From: Bacillota bacterium
Lineage (GTDB): Bacteria > Bacillota > Desulfitobacteriia > Desulfitobacteriales > Desulfitobacteriaceae
Length of the DNA: 47,680 nucleotides
Assembly (NCBI GenBank): GCA_030706025.1
Contig: JAUZPJ010000002.1
Coordinates: 1 to 47,680, forward strand
Direction of reading: 5' to 3'
Shown here: positions 19,432 through 28,335 of the stretch, one piece after another
How positions within the stretch are numbered: position 1 is the first letter of the stretch
How the letters are laid out: each line of letters opens with the position of its first letter
Translations under genes and position numbers: made by a program
Notes under the pieces: model-generated
Database searches by the model: none
What the model saw: only the letters and a program-made list of their open reading frames with translations
Told to the model about the DNA's origin: nothing

Positions 19432-19932
19432 TTAACCTAGAATTTCTTCCACGGCCTTACCTCGGAGTTTGGCAATCTCTTCAGGACGTTTGAGAGATTT
19501 TAACGCCGCCATCGTCGCATTGACCATATTGTGTGCGTTTGCCGAACCCAAAGATTTCGCAAGAATATCATGTACTCCGGCAACCTCAAGAACTGCACGA
19601 ACAGCACCGCCAGCGATAACTCCAGTCCCCTTAGAAGCAGGCTTTAAGAGCACTTGACCAGCTCCGAAAACTCCTAAGATTGGGTGAGTAATCGTAGTTC
19701 CATGCATAGGAACACTGAAGAGGTTCTTTTTCGCATCTTCTACCCCTTTGCGGATAGCCTCGGGAACTTCGCCGGCTTTACCTAGACCAGCGCCCACACG
19801 ACCGTGACCATCTCCAACTACGACGAGTGCACTAAAGCTGAAACGTCGTCCACCCTTTACAACTTTGGCAACACGGGCTATATGAACAACCTTTTCATTC
19901 ATGTCCGACTTATTAGCATCGAATTTCGCCAA
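19432..19932 (-). CDS. rpsE: 30S ribosomal protein S5
   Basis: A 166-residue protein important for decoding accuracy and mRNA unwinding. [27 protein letters not shown] and [20 protein letters not shown] are the family signatures. It appears to start at TTG (19932), ten bases after GGAGGG, giving [10 protein letters not shown]. It is followed 12 bases later by rpmD. Confidence 0.97.
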   Translation of the reverse strand: MAKFDANKSDMNEKVVHIARVAKVVKGGRRFSFSALVVVGDGHGRVGAGLGKAGEVPEAIRKGVEDAKKNLFSVPMHGTTITHPILGVFGAGQVLLKPASKGTGVIAGGAVRAVLEVAGVHDILAKSLGSANAHNMVNATMAALKSLKRPEEIAKLRGKAVEEILG

Positions 19933-19959
19933 TTTGTTTTATCCCTCCTTTACCCTAGC

Positions 19960-20328
19960 TTAGAAGCTGAGTCCAGCTTGGCGCGCAGATTCAGCCAGAG
20001 CCAAAATTCGTCCGTGATATACGTTTCCTCCACGGTCAAAAACCACTTGAGTAACTCCCTTTTCCAGGGCCTTTTTCGCAACAAGTTCTCCAACCTTTTG
20101 AGCTCCGGCAGTGTTCCCGCCAGAAAGATTAGCAGCCTTGAACTCTGGATCTAGGGAAGAAGCAGCAGCTAACGTCACACCGCTCTCATCGTTAATGACC
20201 TGTGCATAAATATGATTCAAGCTTCTGAAAACTGCCAAACGTGGTCGCTCAGCAGCACCGTACACCTTCTTGCGAAGGCTCTTATGCTTTTTAATGCGAA
20301 TAGACTTGCGATCAATGCGCTTAATCAA
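19960..20328 (-). CDS. rplR: 50S ribosomal protein L18
   Basis: A 122-residue 5S rRNA-binding protein. Basic N-terminus IKRIDRKSIRIKKHKSLRKKV, then RPRLAVFRSLNHIYAQVI and the C-terminal FDRGGNVYHGRILALAESARQAGLSF are diagnostic. It appears to start at TTG (20328) ten bases after GGAG. It sits between rplF and rpsE. Confidence 0.97.
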   Translation of the reverse strand: MIKRIDRKSIRIKKHKSLRKKVYGAAERPRLAVFRSLNHIYAQVINDESGVTLAAASSLDPEFKAANLSGGNTAGAQKVGELVAKKALEKGVTQVVFDRGGNVYHGRILALAESARQAGLSF

Positions 20329-20382
20329 AGGGAACTCACTCCTTTCACAGTTGGCAAGAGATTTTGCCCTTGCCTAATTTAC

Positions 20383-20940
20383 TTACTTCTTACCGCCTTT
20401 TTTACCACCAGTTTTACCTACCTTACGGCGAACAACTTCATTCTCGTAACGAATCCCTTTGCCTTTGTAAGGCTCAGGTGCACGCTCTGATCGAACTACT
20501 GCTGCAAAAGCTCCGACAAGTTCCTTATCCATCCCTTTAATCAAAATCTTATTTGGCGCTGGGACTTCAAAGTCAATTCCTTCAAAAGGAACGAGTTCAA
20601 CTGGGTGTGACTTTCCTACTGTAAGCACCAGCTTATTGCCTTGCTTCGCAGCACGATAACCAACCCCAACCATATCGAGTCCTTTGGTAAATCCAGCTGT
20701 TACACCTTCTACCATATTGGCAATCAAGGTGCGAGTCAGCCCGTGTAAAGAGCGGCTTAACGGCTCATCATTCGGCCGATTAACCGTCACTTGGGCATTT
20801 TCAACGACAATACTCATCAATGGATGCATTTGTCTTGTTAAAGTTCCTTTCGGACCTTTAACGGTAATCAAATTTTCCTCTTCTATTTTGAAGTCCACTC
20901 CACTGGGTATCCCAATGGGGCGCTTGCCAATTCTGGACAT
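20383..20940 (-). CDS. rplF: 50S ribosomal protein L6
   Basis: A 185-residue protein with two related domains, located near the factor-binding region of the 50S subunit. [15 protein letters not shown] at the start and [27 protein letters not shown] at the end are typical. GGAGGTG precedes the ATG. The C-terminal lysine/glycine tail is somewhat extended. It follows rpsH. Confidence 0.98.
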   Translation of the reverse strand: MSRIGKRPIGIPSGVDFKIEEENLITVKGPKGTLTRQMHPLMSIVVENAQVTVNRPNDEPLSRSLHGLTRTLIANMVEGVTAGFTKGLDMVGVGYRAAKQGNKLVLTVGKSHPVELVPFEGIDFEVPAPNKILIKGMDKELVGAFAAVVRSERAPEPYKGKGIRYENEVVRRKVGKTGGKKGGKK

Positions 20941-20963
20941 TCATTGCACCTCCGTTGTGATAA

Positions 20964-21362
20964 TTACCAAATGTAGGAGATTACTTCTCCGCCAAGTCCC
21001 TCTTTACGAGCTCTTTTATCTGTCATAATCCCCTTGGATGTTGAAATAACTGCAATTCCAAGTCCTCCAAGAACCTTCGGGATTTCATCCTTCTTCGCAT
21101 AAACACGAAGACCTGGACGGCTTATTCGTTTTAACCCAGTAATAACACGCTCACGATTTGGACCATATTTCAAATACATCCGGATTACACCTTGTTTATC
21201 ATCCGCAATGTATTCAACGTCTTTGATGTATCCTTCTGACTTAAGCAACTCCGCAAGTTCTTTTTTAATGCGTGATGCTGGAACTTCAACCTTATCGTGA
21301 TACACGATTCCTGCATTTCTGATGCGTGTTAAAAAATCTGCAATCGGATCTGACATTGACAC
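20964..21362 (-). CDS. rpsH: 30S ribosomal protein S8
   Basis: A 132-residue 16S rRNA-binding assembly protein that also represses the spc operon in several bacteria. [15 protein letters not shown] and [13 protein letters not shown]-like [14 protein letters not shown] are characteristic. The start is probably the GTG at 21362, eight bases after a G-rich site; an ATG two codons later is possible. It follows the zinc-type rpsN. Confidence 0.97.
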   Translation of the reverse strand: MSMSDPIADFLTRIRNAGIVYHDKVEVPASRIKKELAELLKSEGYIKDVEYIADDKQGVIRMYLKYGPNRERVITGLKRISRPGLRVYAKKDEIPKVLGGLGIAVISTSKGIMTDKRARKEGLGGEVISYIW

Positions 21363-21389
21363 TTCAGTCGTCCCCCTTCCTACAATGTT

Positions 21390-21575
21390 TTACCAACTGG
21401 CCTTCGTGACTCCAGGAAGTTCTCCTTTGTGGGCCAGCTCCCGGAAACAAATCCGGCAAATTCCAAATTTCCGCATGTAAGCATGGGGACGTCCACAAAG
21501 CTTACAACGGTTATGCGAACGCACAGCGAATTTCTGTCCACGGTTTTGGCGGACAATCATTGATGTCTTAGCCAC
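21390..21575 (-). CDS. rpsN: 30S ribosomal protein S14, type Z
   Basis: A 61-residue short form of S14 with two C-x2-C zinc pairs (CKLCGRPH and [10 protein letters not shown]). It starts at GTG with AAGGAGG upstream. This short zinc form is the primary S14 of Firmicutes spc operons; a longer zinc-free paralogue, if any, would be elsewhere. Confidence 0.98.
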   Translation of the reverse strand: MAKTSMIVRQNRGQKFAVRSHNRCKLCGRPHAYMRKFGICRICFRELAHKGELPGVTKASW

Positions 21576-21595
21576 GCTCTTGAACCTCCTTTTCT

Positions 21596-22135
21596 CTAAT
21601 CACGATACGGCATACCGAACCCGCGAAGCAACTCACGTGCTTCTTCATCGGTCTTTGCCGTTGTAACGAAGACAATATCCATTCCCCGGAGTTTGTCGAT
21701 CTTGTCGTACTCTATCTCTGGGAAGATGAGTTGTTCTTTGATTCCTAATGTATAATTTCCGCGTCCGTCAAATGCCTTCGCCGAAACTCCACGGAAGTCA
21801 CGAACACGAGGTAGAGCCACACTTAGAAGTCGATCCATGAATTCATACATCCGTTCGCCACGGAGCGTTACTTTGCATCCAATAGGCATCCCTTCACGGA
21901 GTTTGAAAGCTGAAATGGACTTTTTAGCTCGAGTAACAATAGGTCTCTGTCCTGTGATCTTCATTAGATCTCCAAGAGCGGAATCAATCGCCTTGGAGTT
22001 TTGAACCGCTTCACCAACACCCATATTGATAACAACTTTATCAACTTTAGGTATTTGCATGACATTTGTATAAGCAAACTTCTGCTGTAAGGCAGGAGCG
22101 ATTTCTTTAACGTATCTGTCTTTAAGACGAGCCAC
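21596..22135 (-). CDS. rplE: 50S ribosomal protein L5
   Basis: A 179-residue 5S rRNA-binding protein of the central protuberance that contacts P-site t[26 protein letters not shown] and [20 protein letters not shown] are conserved. It starts at GTG (22135), seven bases after GGAGGG. It lies between rplX and rpsN. Confidence 0.98.
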   Translation of the reverse strand: MARLKDRYVKEIAPALQQKFAYTNVMQIPKVDKVVINMGVGEAVQNSKAIDSALGDLMKITGQRPIVTRAKKSISAFKLREGMPIGCKVTLRGERMYEFMDRLLSVALPRVRDFRGVSAKAFDGRGNYTLGIKEQLIFPEIEYDKIDKLRGMDIVFVTTAKTDEEARELLRGFGMPYRD

Positions 22136-22155
22136 TGGGGTCCCTCCTTTCGCGA

Positions 22156-22509
22156 TTAGTGATTATCCGGCAGATTTACGCCGCAATGTTTACAAACGCG
22201 CGTCTTGCCATTCTCCGTCACTTTGTAACTAACACGAGTCACGGAATTACACTCCTGGCAATATAACATAACGTTTGAGCTGGCCATAGGAGCTTCTTTC
22301 GGAACAATGCCCCCTTGAGGCATGCTTTGAGAAGGTTTGGTATGTCGTTTAACAATATTAGCCTTCTCTACAACCACGCGGCCCTTTTTTCTAATCACAT
22401 CGATAACTTTGCCTTTTTTACCGGCATCCTTACCGCTGATAACCATAACATAATCGCCTTTTTTAACGTGTATTTTTTCAGGTTGTACCTTATGCTTAGT
22501 AGCAGCCAC
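22156..22509 (-). CDS. rplX: 50S ribosomal protein L24 with zinc ribbon
   Basis: An assembly-initiating KOW-domain protein. [22 protein letters not shown] is the KOW motif. The C-terminal [13 protein letters not shown] and RVCKHCG give two C-x2-C pairs, a zinc ribbon. The start chosen is the GTG at 22509, eight bases after GGAGG; the ORF-track GTG at 22524 lies upstream of that site. The product is 117 residues. Confidence 0.96.
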   Translation of the reverse strand: MAATKHKVQPEKIHVKKGDYVMVISGKDAGKKGKVIDVIRKKGRVVVEKANIVKRHTKPSQSMPQGGIVPKEAPMASSNVMLYCQECNSVTRVSYKVTENGKTRVCKHCGVNLPDNH

Positions 22510-22537
22510 TTTCTTCACCTCCACCTGTCATGGGGTC

Positions 22538-22903
22538 TTAGATAACTTCCGGTGCGAGCGAAATAATTTTCATGTAATTATCGCGCAATTCACGAGCAAC
22601 CGGTCCAAAGATACGAGTTCCACGCGGGCTTTTGTCATCTTTGATGATAACTGCCGCATTTTCGCTAAAACGAATATACGAACCGTCAGTGCGTCTAATC
22701 TCCTTCTTGGTCCGCACGACAACAGCCTTGACTACATCACCCTTTTTAACAACGCCCCCTGGCGTTGCTTGTTTAACCGAAGCAACAATAATATCTCCAA
22801 TCGAAGCGTACCTGCGCGTTGACCCGCCCAGCACATGAATACACATCAACTCTTTAGCGCCTGAATTGTCGCCAACCCTAAGCCTAGTTTGTGGCTGGAT
22901 CAT
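22538..22903 (-). CDS. rplN: 50S ribosomal protein L14
   Basis: A 121-residue protein at the subunit interface. [22 protein letters not shown] and [27 protein letters not shown] are diagnostic. I use the ATG at 22903, nine bases after a G-rich site and matching the family length; an ATG two codons upstream sits too close to that site. It is followed by rplX. Confidence 0.97.
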   Translation of the reverse strand: MIQPQTRLRVGDNSGAKELMCIHVLGGSTRRYASIGDIIVASVKQATPGGVVKKGDVVKAVVVRTKKEIRRTDGSYIRFSENAAVIIKDDKSPRGTRIFGPVARELRDNYMKIISLAPEVI

Positions 22904-22936
22904 CCACATTGACCCCCTTCCGAACTAAATTGAAAT

Positions 22937-23197
22937 TTAAAGTGCTATTGCTCTTTGAGTTATCTCAACGAGGCGCCAACATTTATCTTTACTCAGGTGG
23001 CGAGTTTCCATGATCGTGACAGTATCCCCGACACGAGCTTCGTTATTCTCGTCATGAGCTTTATACTTTTTAGTGCTGGTAAATGTTTTCTTGTAAATCG
23101 GGTGACGTTCAGTAATCTCTACTGACACAACAACAGTTTTATCCATTTTGTCACTGACAACTTTACCGCTCCGAACTTTACGTTGAGCTCTTTCCAC
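22937..23197 (-). CDS. rpsQ: 30S ribosomal protein S17
   Basis: An 86-residue OB-fold primary assembly protein. [17 protein letters not shown] and [22 protein letters not shown] are the family signature. It starts at GTG with GGAGG upstream and lies 18 bases after rpmC. Confidence 0.98.
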   Translation of the reverse strand: MERAQRKVRSGKVVSDKMDKTVVVSVEITERHPIYKKTFTSTKKYKAHDENNEARVGDTVTIMETRHLSKDKCWRLVEITQRAIAL

Positions 23198-23215
23198 GTT
23201 ATAAAGCCTCCTTCC

Positions 23216-23419
23216 TTAGGCACGTTCAATCTTTAACTCACGCTCACGAAGAATCGTTTTACCACGTGCTATTCCTTTGCGAACTTCTCGAATACGCATC
23301 GGATTGTCGAGTTGACCCGTTGCCAATTGGAAACGCAAATTGAATAATTCCGTTTTGAATTCGTCAATTTCCTTTAATACTTCATCATCAGTCATATCAC
23401 GGAATTCTTTAGTTTTCAT
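23216..23419 (-). CDS. rpmC: 50S ribosomal protein L29
   Basis: A 67-residue helical protein at the exit tunnel. [22 protein letters not shown] and [23 protein letters not shown] are typical. The ATG at 23419 lies inside the end of rplP, overlapping it by 11 bases, with AGGAGGTG six bases upstream. The ORF-track GTG at 23428 is within that ribosome binding site. Confidence 0.97.
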   Translation of the reverse strand: MKTKEFRDMTDDEVLKEIDEFKTELFNLRFQLATGQLDNPMRIREVRKGIARGKTILRERELKIERA

Positions 23420-23846
23420 TTGCGTCACCTCCTACTAGATCAGCTCGGGAAACAATCTTGCACTTAACTGGAAGCTTATGCATGGCAAGACGTAGAGCTT
23501 CACGAGCAACTTCCTCAGCCACACCAGCCAATTCAAACATAACGCGACCCGGTTTTACAACCGCGACCCAATACTCCGGTGAACCTTTACCACTACCCAT
23601 CCGTGTTTCAGCAGGTTTGGCAGTTACAGGTTTATCCGGGAAAATTTTAATCCAAACTTGACCACCACGCTTTATATAACGGGTCATCGCGATACGAGCA
23701 GCCTCTATCTGGCGATTCGTAATCCAGCCACTTTCCATAGCAACTAAACCAAATTCACCAAATGTAATTGTGTTACCACGTGTGGCCTTTCCATGCATCC
23801 GACCCCGATGTTGTTTACGATGTTTCACTCTGGTTGGGACTAGCAT
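23409..23846 (-). CDS. rplP: 50S ribosomal protein L16
   Basis: A 145-residue protein near the A-site and peptidyl transferase centre. [25 protein letters not shown] and [29 protein letters not shown] are conserved. GGAGG precedes the ATG. The last codons overlap rpmC. Confidence 0.98.
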   Translation of the reverse strand: MLVPTRVKHRKQHRGRMHGKATRGNTITFGEFGLVAMESGWITNRQIEAARIAMTRYIKRGGQVWIKIFPDKPVTAKPAETRMGSGKGSPEYWVAVVKPGRVMFELAGVAEEVAREALRLAMHKLPVKCKIVSRADLVGGDANEN

Positions 23847-24509
23847 TTAAATTCCTCCTTCCACCTGAGCGACGACCTTTTTGGCGGGAAGAACCTCACC
23901 TTTATAAACCCAAACCTTGATACCGATTTTACCATACGTGGTATTTGCTTCAGCAAAGCCATAGTCAACATCCGCACGTAAAGTATGAAGGGGTACTTTT
24001 CCTTCGTGATACCACTCGGTTCGAGCAATTTCGGCTCCAGCCAAACGACCGCTGCATTGAATTTTAATGCCTAGTGCGCCTTGCCTCATTGTGCGGCCAA
24101 CAGTTTGTTTCATGGCACGACGGAAGGAGACGCGTTTTTCTAATTGTTGTGCAATGTTTTCTGAAACCAGTTGAGCATCAAGCTCAGGTTTCTTAATTTC
24201 AACAATATTTACAGCAACCTGCTTCTTCGTAATCGCTTCAAGTTGTTTGCGTAAGTTCTCAACTTCAGCGCCACCACGTCCAATAACAATACCTGGTTTG
24301 GCAGCGTGCACTGATACTTTAACACGACTTGCTGCGCGTTCAATCTCAACTTTCGGACAACCTGCTTGTTTAAGCTTATTTTTTACAAATGCACGGAGCT
24401 TCAAATCCTCATGAAGAAGTTCCATGTAGTTCTTATCTGCATACCATCGGCTTTCCCAGTCCCGGATAATTCCGATGCGGAGGCCTTTGGGATTAACCTT
24501 TTGACCCAC
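23847..24509 (-). CDS. rpsC: 30S ribosomal protein S3
   Basis: A 220-residue head protein with a KH domain, part of the mRNA entry helicase. [24 protein letters not shown] motif [18 protein letters not shown], and [27 protein letters not shown] are diagnostic. It starts at GTG after AAGGAGGG. The stop is directly followed by rplP's ATG. Confidence 0.98.
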   Translation of the reverse strand: MGQKVNPKGLRIGIIRDWESRWYADKNYMELLHEDLKLRAFVKNKLKQAGCPKVEIERAASRVKVSVHAAKPGIVIGRGGAEVENLRKQLEAITKKQVAVNIVEIKKPELDAQLVSENIAQQLEKRVSFRRAMKQTVGRTMRQGALGIKIQCSGRLAGAEIARTEWYHEGKVPLHTLRADVDYGFAEANTTYGKIGIKVWVYKGEVLPAKKVVAQVEGGI

Positions 24510-24512
24510 AGT

Positions 24513-24854
24513 TTAGCCCTCCTTCTTCTCGCCTACTACCACAGTAATGTGACTCGTCCGTTTCCGGATTTGGTCTGCACGTCCCATAGCTCGAGGCTTA
24601 ATGCGTTTTAAAGTTGGTCCTTCGTCCACACAAATTTCAGTAATAAACAGATCATCAACATTCATTTCAAAGTTGTGTCCTGCATTTGCGACAGCAGACT
24701 TCAGCACCTTGGTAACATCATCGGTAGATCCCTTAGGTGTGAATTGAAGAATAGCGAACGCATCACTGACCTTTTTGCCACGGATCAAATTAACGACCTG
24801 TCGCACCTTACGAGGAGAGATACGTACATATTTTGCCACTGCTTTTGCTTGCAT
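24513..24854 (-). CDS. rplV: 50S ribosomal protein L22
   Basis: A 113-residue protein lining the peptide exit tunnel. [23 protein letters not shown] and the loop-region [29 protein letters not shown] are clear; alterations in this loop are known to affect macrolide binding, and nothing unusual is seen. It lies between rpsS and rpsC. Confidence 0.98.
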   Translation of the reverse strand: MQAKAVAKYVRISPRKVRQVVNLIRGKKVSDAFAILQFTPKGSTDDVTKVLKSAVANAGHNFEMNVDDLFITEICVDEGPTLKRIKPRAMGRADQIRKRTSHITVVVGEKKEG

Positions 24855-24875
24855 ATGCCTTTTGCCTCCTCTCGA

Positions 24876-25157
24876 TTAACGTAAGCCGCTGGATTTTTCG
24901 CTGCCAGCATGGCCTTTATAAGTGCGAGTGGGCGAAAACTCGCCGAGTTTGTGTCCAACCATGTCTTCCGTTACATAAACCGGCACATGTTTCCGTCCAT
25001 CATGAACCGCAATGGTGAGTCCAACCATTTGCGGAAAAATTGTTGAGCGTCTGGACCACGTCTTGATAACGCGTTTTTCACCCGATTCGTTCATCGCTTC
25101 TACACGTTCGAGTAAACGAGATTCGACGAAAGGTCCTTTTTTTAGAGATCTGCTCAT
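24876..25157 (-). CDS. rpsS: 30S ribosomal protein S19
   Basis: A 93-residue head protein. [32 protein letters not shown] and [22 protein letters not shown] match the family throughout. The C-terminus SGLR is short. It lies 18 bases after rplB. Confidence 0.98.
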   Translation of the reverse strand: MSRSLKKGPFVESRLLERVEAMNESGEKRVIKTWSRRSTIFPQMVGLTIAVHDGRKHVPVYVTEDMVGHKLGEFSPTRTYKGHAGSEKSSGLR

Positions 25158-25175
25158 TTATGAGCCTCCTTTCGA

Positions 25176-26003
25176 CTACTTGCTGCGTCGTTTCACAATA
25201 AAGCGATTCGACGTATTCTTTTTCTTCCGAGTTTTTGCACCGAGTGCAGGTTTTCCCCAAGGTGTAACTGGGTTGCGGCCGATGGAGTTACGTCCTTCAC
25301 CACCACCATGTGGGTGATCACAAGGGTTCATAACAGATCCACGTACAGTTGGACGAATTCCCATCCAACGAGATCTTCCGGCTTTCCCAATGTTAATGTT
25401 CTCATGGTCAAGGTTTCCGAGTTGCCCGATGGTTGCGCGACATTCGAGTCGAACCATACGCATTTCACTAGACGGAAGTCTTAAGGTGGCATAAGCGCCT
25501 TCTTTAGCCATCAACTGAGCTGATCCACCAGCTGAGCGAACCATTTGGCCACCTTTGCCAGGTTTCATCTCGATATTATGAACCAAAGTACCTACAGGGA
25601 TGTTTTGCAGCGGTAAAGAGTTGCCAACCTTGATGTCAGCATCAGGTCCGGAAACAACCATTTGGTCCACTTGCAAGCCATAGGGTGCCAAGATGTACGT
25701 TTTGAATCCATCTTGATAAAATAACAAAGCAATATTTGCAGAACGATTAGGATCATACTCAATACTCGCAACTCGAGCAGGAATTCCATCCTTAGTTCGT
25801 TTGAAGTCAATCACACGCAACTTGCGTTTATGTCCGCCGCCTTTATGTCGAACGCTTAAGCGTCCATCGTTATTACGACCGGCCTTTTTAGTTAAGGGTT
25901 TAAGCAAAGAACGTTCTGGCTCCGTTCTCGTAATTTCTTCAAAGGTCGATACGGTCATATTACGACGACTTGGCGAGGTGGGCTTAAATGTTTTTAATGC
26001 CAT
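25176..26003 (-). CDS. rplB: 50S ribosomal protein L2
   Basis: A 275-residue protein required for peptidyl transferase activity and subunit joining. [17 protein letters not shown] at the start, [18 protein letters not shown], and [17 protein letters not shown]-type [15 protein letters not shown] with the functionally important histidine are present. It follows rplW after 33 bases. Confidence 0.98.
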   Translation of the reverse strand: MALKTFKPTSPSRRNMTVSTFEEITRTEPERSLLKPLTKKAGRNNDGRLSVRHKGGGHKRKLRVIDFKRTKDGIPARVASIEYDPNRSANIALLFYQDGFKTYILAPYGLQVDQMVVSGPDADIKVGNSLPLQNIPVGTLVHNIEMKPGKGGQMVRSAGGSAQLMAKEGAYATLRLPSSEMRMVRLECRATIGQLGNLDHENINIGKAGRSRWMGIRPTVRGSVMNPCDHPHGGGEGRNSIGRNPVTPWGKPALGAKTRKKKNTSNRFIVKRRSK

Positions 26004-26036
26004 AAGATTTCATATTCCTCCTTTGCTTCAAGCTGC

Positions 26037-26324
26037 TTACAGGCCCGCGAAGTTTTCAATCTTATCCCCAGCTTTTAGCGTAGCTATCGCTTTTTTGCGG
26101 TTGATAGTTTTCCCAGCATACTTACCAACCCGCTTCATTTTGCCTTTTACGTTCATGGTGCGGATTTCAACGACAGAGACTTTAAACATCTTCTCAACAG
26201 CAGCTTTTATTTCGATTTTATTGGCTGCAGGATCAACCCAAAAAGAGTATTTATTATCTTCAACAATCCCTACGGATTTCTCGGAAATTACCGGACTTTT
26301 GAGGACATCACGTGCGTCGCGCAT
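26037..26324 (-). CDS. rplW: 50S ribosomal protein L23
   Basis: A 95-residue protein at the tunnel exit, docking site for trigger factor and SRP. VLKSPVISEKSVGIVEDNKYSFWVD and VEIRTMNVKGKMKRVGKYAGK identify it. Its start codon shares one base with the rplD stop (TAATG), implying coupled translation. Confidence 0.98.
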   Translation of the reverse strand: MRDARDVLKSPVISEKSVGIVEDNKYSFWVDPAANKIEIKAAVEKMFKVSVVEIRTMNVKGKMKRVGKYAGKTINRKKAIATLKAGDKIENFAGL

Positions 26325-26947
26325 TACGCTAACACCTCCTCTGTTTTTGTTACAGCTGCTTTAGTCATTACGAGGATGTCATGTTGCAGTAAGTCAACAA
26401 CGTTCATTCCAGCGACATCCGTTGTCTTTACACCCTCAATATTACGAGCAGAACGAAGCACATCCTCATCTAAATTATCCATTACGATCATGGCCTTTTT
26501 GTTAATTTGAAGAGCTTTAAGAACCTTTACCATCTCACGAGTCTTTGCTTGGTCCATACTCAAAGCATCAAGGACAATTAACTGTTGCTCCATAACCTTC
26601 GAAGAGAGTGCCGAGTGCAAGGCCAGTCGACGAACCTTTTTGGGTAATTTAAAGTCATACTTCCGTGGTTTAGGTGCGAAAACAATACCACCACTTCTCC
26701 AAACCGGGGAGCGACTACTACCGGAACGAGCACGACCCGTTCCTTTTTGACGCCAAGGTTTGCGTCCACCTCCGCTTACTTCAGCTCGGGTCAAGGCTGA
26801 TTGTGTACCTCGTCTCCTACTGGCAAGTTGAGATACTACGGCAGAATGAAGAACATGAATATTTGGAGTAATTCCAAATATACTCTCGTTCAATTCGATC
26901 TCTCCAACTTGAGCACCTTGCATATTTAATAGTTGAACTTTCGGCAT
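26324..26947 (-). CDS. rplD: 50S ribosomal protein L4
   Basis: A 207-residue protein with a tunnel loop (about 45-95) including [28 protein letters not shown]. In E. coli L4 also represses its own operon through the leader mRNA; here the structured leader lies before rplC, the gene just upstream. GGAGG precedes the ATG. Confidence 0.98.
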   Translation of the reverse strand: MPKVQLLNMQGAQVGEIELNESIFGITPNIHVLHSAVVSQLASRRRGTQSALTRAEVSGGGRKPWRQKGTGRARSGSSRSPVWRSGGIVFAPKPRKYDFKLPKKVRRLALHSALSSKVMEQQLIVLDALSMDQAKTREMVKVLKALQINKKAMIVMDNLDEDVLRSARNIEGVKTTDVAGMNVVDLLQHDILVMTKAAVTKTEEVLA

Positions 26948-26970
26948 TGCTTATTCCTCCTTTCTCAGTG

Positions 26971-27600
26971 TTACTTCGCCTTGACAGAAGGCTTCAGAAC
27001 TAGCAATGACTTTTTAGCTCCTGGGACAGCCCCTTTAATCAAGATCATGTTTTTATCCACATCAACCCGGATTACTTCCAGATTTTGTACAGTTATACGT
27101 TCGCCACCCATACGACCTGGTAGCGCACGGCCTTTAAACACACGAGCTGGGCCTTTCGCGCCAAGGGAACCGGAACGGCGATGATACTTTGAACCATGAG
27201 CCATTGGTCCACGGCTAGCACTGTTTCGCTTGATCATTCCTGCGAAGCCCTTCCCTTTAGAAGTACCTACAACGTCAAGCTTATCGCCAACTTTGAATAA
27301 ATCTACCAAGACCTCTTGACCAAGTTCATAAGAGTCAACATCATTTACCTTAAACTCACGTACATACCGCATTGGCTTAAGTGATGCCTTTTGGAAATGC
27401 CCTTTCTTGGGCTTGTTGCTCAGACCTTCGCGCAGAACCGAAAGGCCGATCTGAATTGCGTTGTAACCATCTGTAGCAACAGTTTTCTTCTGTACCACCG
27501 GGCATGGACCAGCCTCAACAACAGTGACCGGAATTACACGGCCTTCTTCTGTGAAAACTTGAGTCATACCAATTTTTCTACCTAGAATTCCTTTTGACAC
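26971..27600 (-). CDS. rplC: 50S ribosomal protein L3
   Basis: A 209-residue early-assembly protein close to the peptidyl transferase centre. [15 protein letters not shown] starts the protein and [29 protein letters not shown] is the conserved central loop. I start at the GTG at 27600, eight bases after AGGAGG; the ORF-track GTG at 27609 lies against that site. It opens the rplC-rplD-rplW series behind its own promoter and structured leader. Confidence 0.97.
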   Translation of the reverse strand: MSKGILGRKIGMTQVFTEEGRVIPVTVVEAGPCPVVQKKTVATDGYNAIQIGLSVLREGLSNKPKKGHFQKASLKPMRYVREFKVNDVDSYELGQEVLVDLFKVGDKLDVVGTSKGKGFAGMIKRNSASRGPMAHGSKYHRRSGSLGAKGPARVFKGRALPGRMGGERITVQNLEVIRVDVDKNMILIKGAVPGAKKSLLVLKPSVKAK

Positions 27601-27616
27601 GAATGCCACCTCCTAA

Positions 27617-27658
27617 ACGCTTTGAAGTGCGCCAGTGTTTACTGGTGCACAAGAGCGT
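27617..27658 (-). promoter_or_regulatory. Structured leader of rplC
   Basis: On the minus strand an outer stem ACGCT/AGCGT encloses an asymmetric internal loop and an inner hairpin GTGC-A-CCAGT / ACTGG-C-GCAC with an AAAC loop. The base of the outer stem ends two bases before the AGGAGG of rplC, so folding could limit ribosome access. Further upstream GTTGCG can pair with CGCGAC. This resembles a protein-binding autoregulatory site, perhaps for L4 or L3; that role is inferred. Confidence 0.6.
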
Positions 27659-27736
27659 CCCTTTATTTATTATTGTCGCGCTCCGTCAGGGAACTACTCC
27701 ACGCTCCCGGGCGTTTCTCGCAACAAACATAACGAT

Positions 27737-27745
27737 AGTATATCA
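27737..27745 (-). promoter_or_regulatory. Extended -10 promoter of rplC
   Basis: TGATATACT on the minus strand is an extended -10 element (TG, one base, TATACT). The -35 region 17 bases upstream, TGGCAA, is weak. It would start transcription about 130 bases before rplC. Confidence 0.5.
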
Positions 27746-27797
27746 TAGATCGAATGGTTTTGCCACTAAAATATGAACTAATTTATTATGGTCTAAA

Positions 27798-28103
27798 TTA
27801 AAGCTTAATCTCAATGTCCACTCCTGCAGGTAAGTCTAAACGCATAAGCGAATCGACGGTTTTCGGCGTAGGCTCAAGAATATCAATCAACCGTTTATGG
27901 GTCCGCAACTCAAACTGTTCACGGGAATCCTTGTTGACATGCGGCGAGCGCAAAATAGTATATACGCTTTTCTCTGTCGGCAGTGGAATCGGTCCGCTAA
28001 CCTGTGCACCAGTTCGTTTTGCACTCTCTACAATGCGTTCTGCTGATTGGTCTAAAGTCTTGTGATCAAATGCTTTAAGACGAATCCTAATCTTTTGGCT
28101 CAT
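27798..28103 (-). CDS. rpsJ: 30S ribosomal protein S10
   Basis: A 101-residue head protein that also pairs with NusB in transcription antitermination. [31 protein letters not shown] and [29 protein letters not shown] are diagnostic. GAGGAGG precedes the ATG at 28103. It is separated from rplC by 197 bases containing a promoter and leader, so it may be partly uncoupled from the rest of the S10 series. Confidence 0.98.
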   Translation of the reverse strand: MSQKIRIRLKAFDHKTLDQSAERIVESAKRTGAQVSGPIPLPTEKSVYTILRSPHVNKDSREQFELRTHKRLIDILEPTPKTVDSLMRLDLPAGVDIEIKL

Positions 28104-28126
28104 AGTATGAATACCTCCTCATAATT

Positions 28127-28198
28127 CCCGTTATACGGGTTTTCAGCATAAAAATTCCCTAGCTCAAGCGGAGTCACCTGTCCAGCAACCTTTTATGC
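28127..28198 (-). promoter_or_regulatory. Structured leader of rpsJ
   Basis: Two inverted repeats on the minus strand: GCATAAAA with TTTTATGC (28146-28153 and 28191-28198, enclosing 37 bases), then a small hairpin CCCGT-ATA-ACGGG (28127-28139) seven bases before the GAGGAGG of rpsJ. Upstream, around 28220-28250, AATGAGT and ACTCA can also pair. Possibly an autoregulatory or processing region; no family recognised. Confidence 0.5.
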
Positions 28199-28280
28199 CA
28201 TACCAGAAATTAGAAGTCAGATACCGGTAGCCGAGTGAGTACAGAACTCATTCCGGCACACCCTTATCCGACCCATAATA

Positions 28281-28310
28281 CAAGAGAGGAAGAGATCTCT
28301 TCCTCTCTTG
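28281..28310 (-). terminator. Perfect 30-bp palindrome after tuf (probable terminator)
   Basis: CAAGAGAGGAAGAGA is followed immediately by its exact reverse complement, 25 bases past the tuf stop. The minus-strand tail (TATTATG) is poor in T, so termination may be partial, allowing read-through into rpsJ. Confidence 0.6.
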
Positions 28311-28335
28311 TAAAACGTTTGTATAATTGAAGAAA

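Noticed and set aside
25801-26364. 187-residue plus-strand ORF opposite rplB and rplW
   Set aside because: It lies fully across two certain ribosomal genes, has no recognisable domain, and is explained by the reverse frame of conserved codons.
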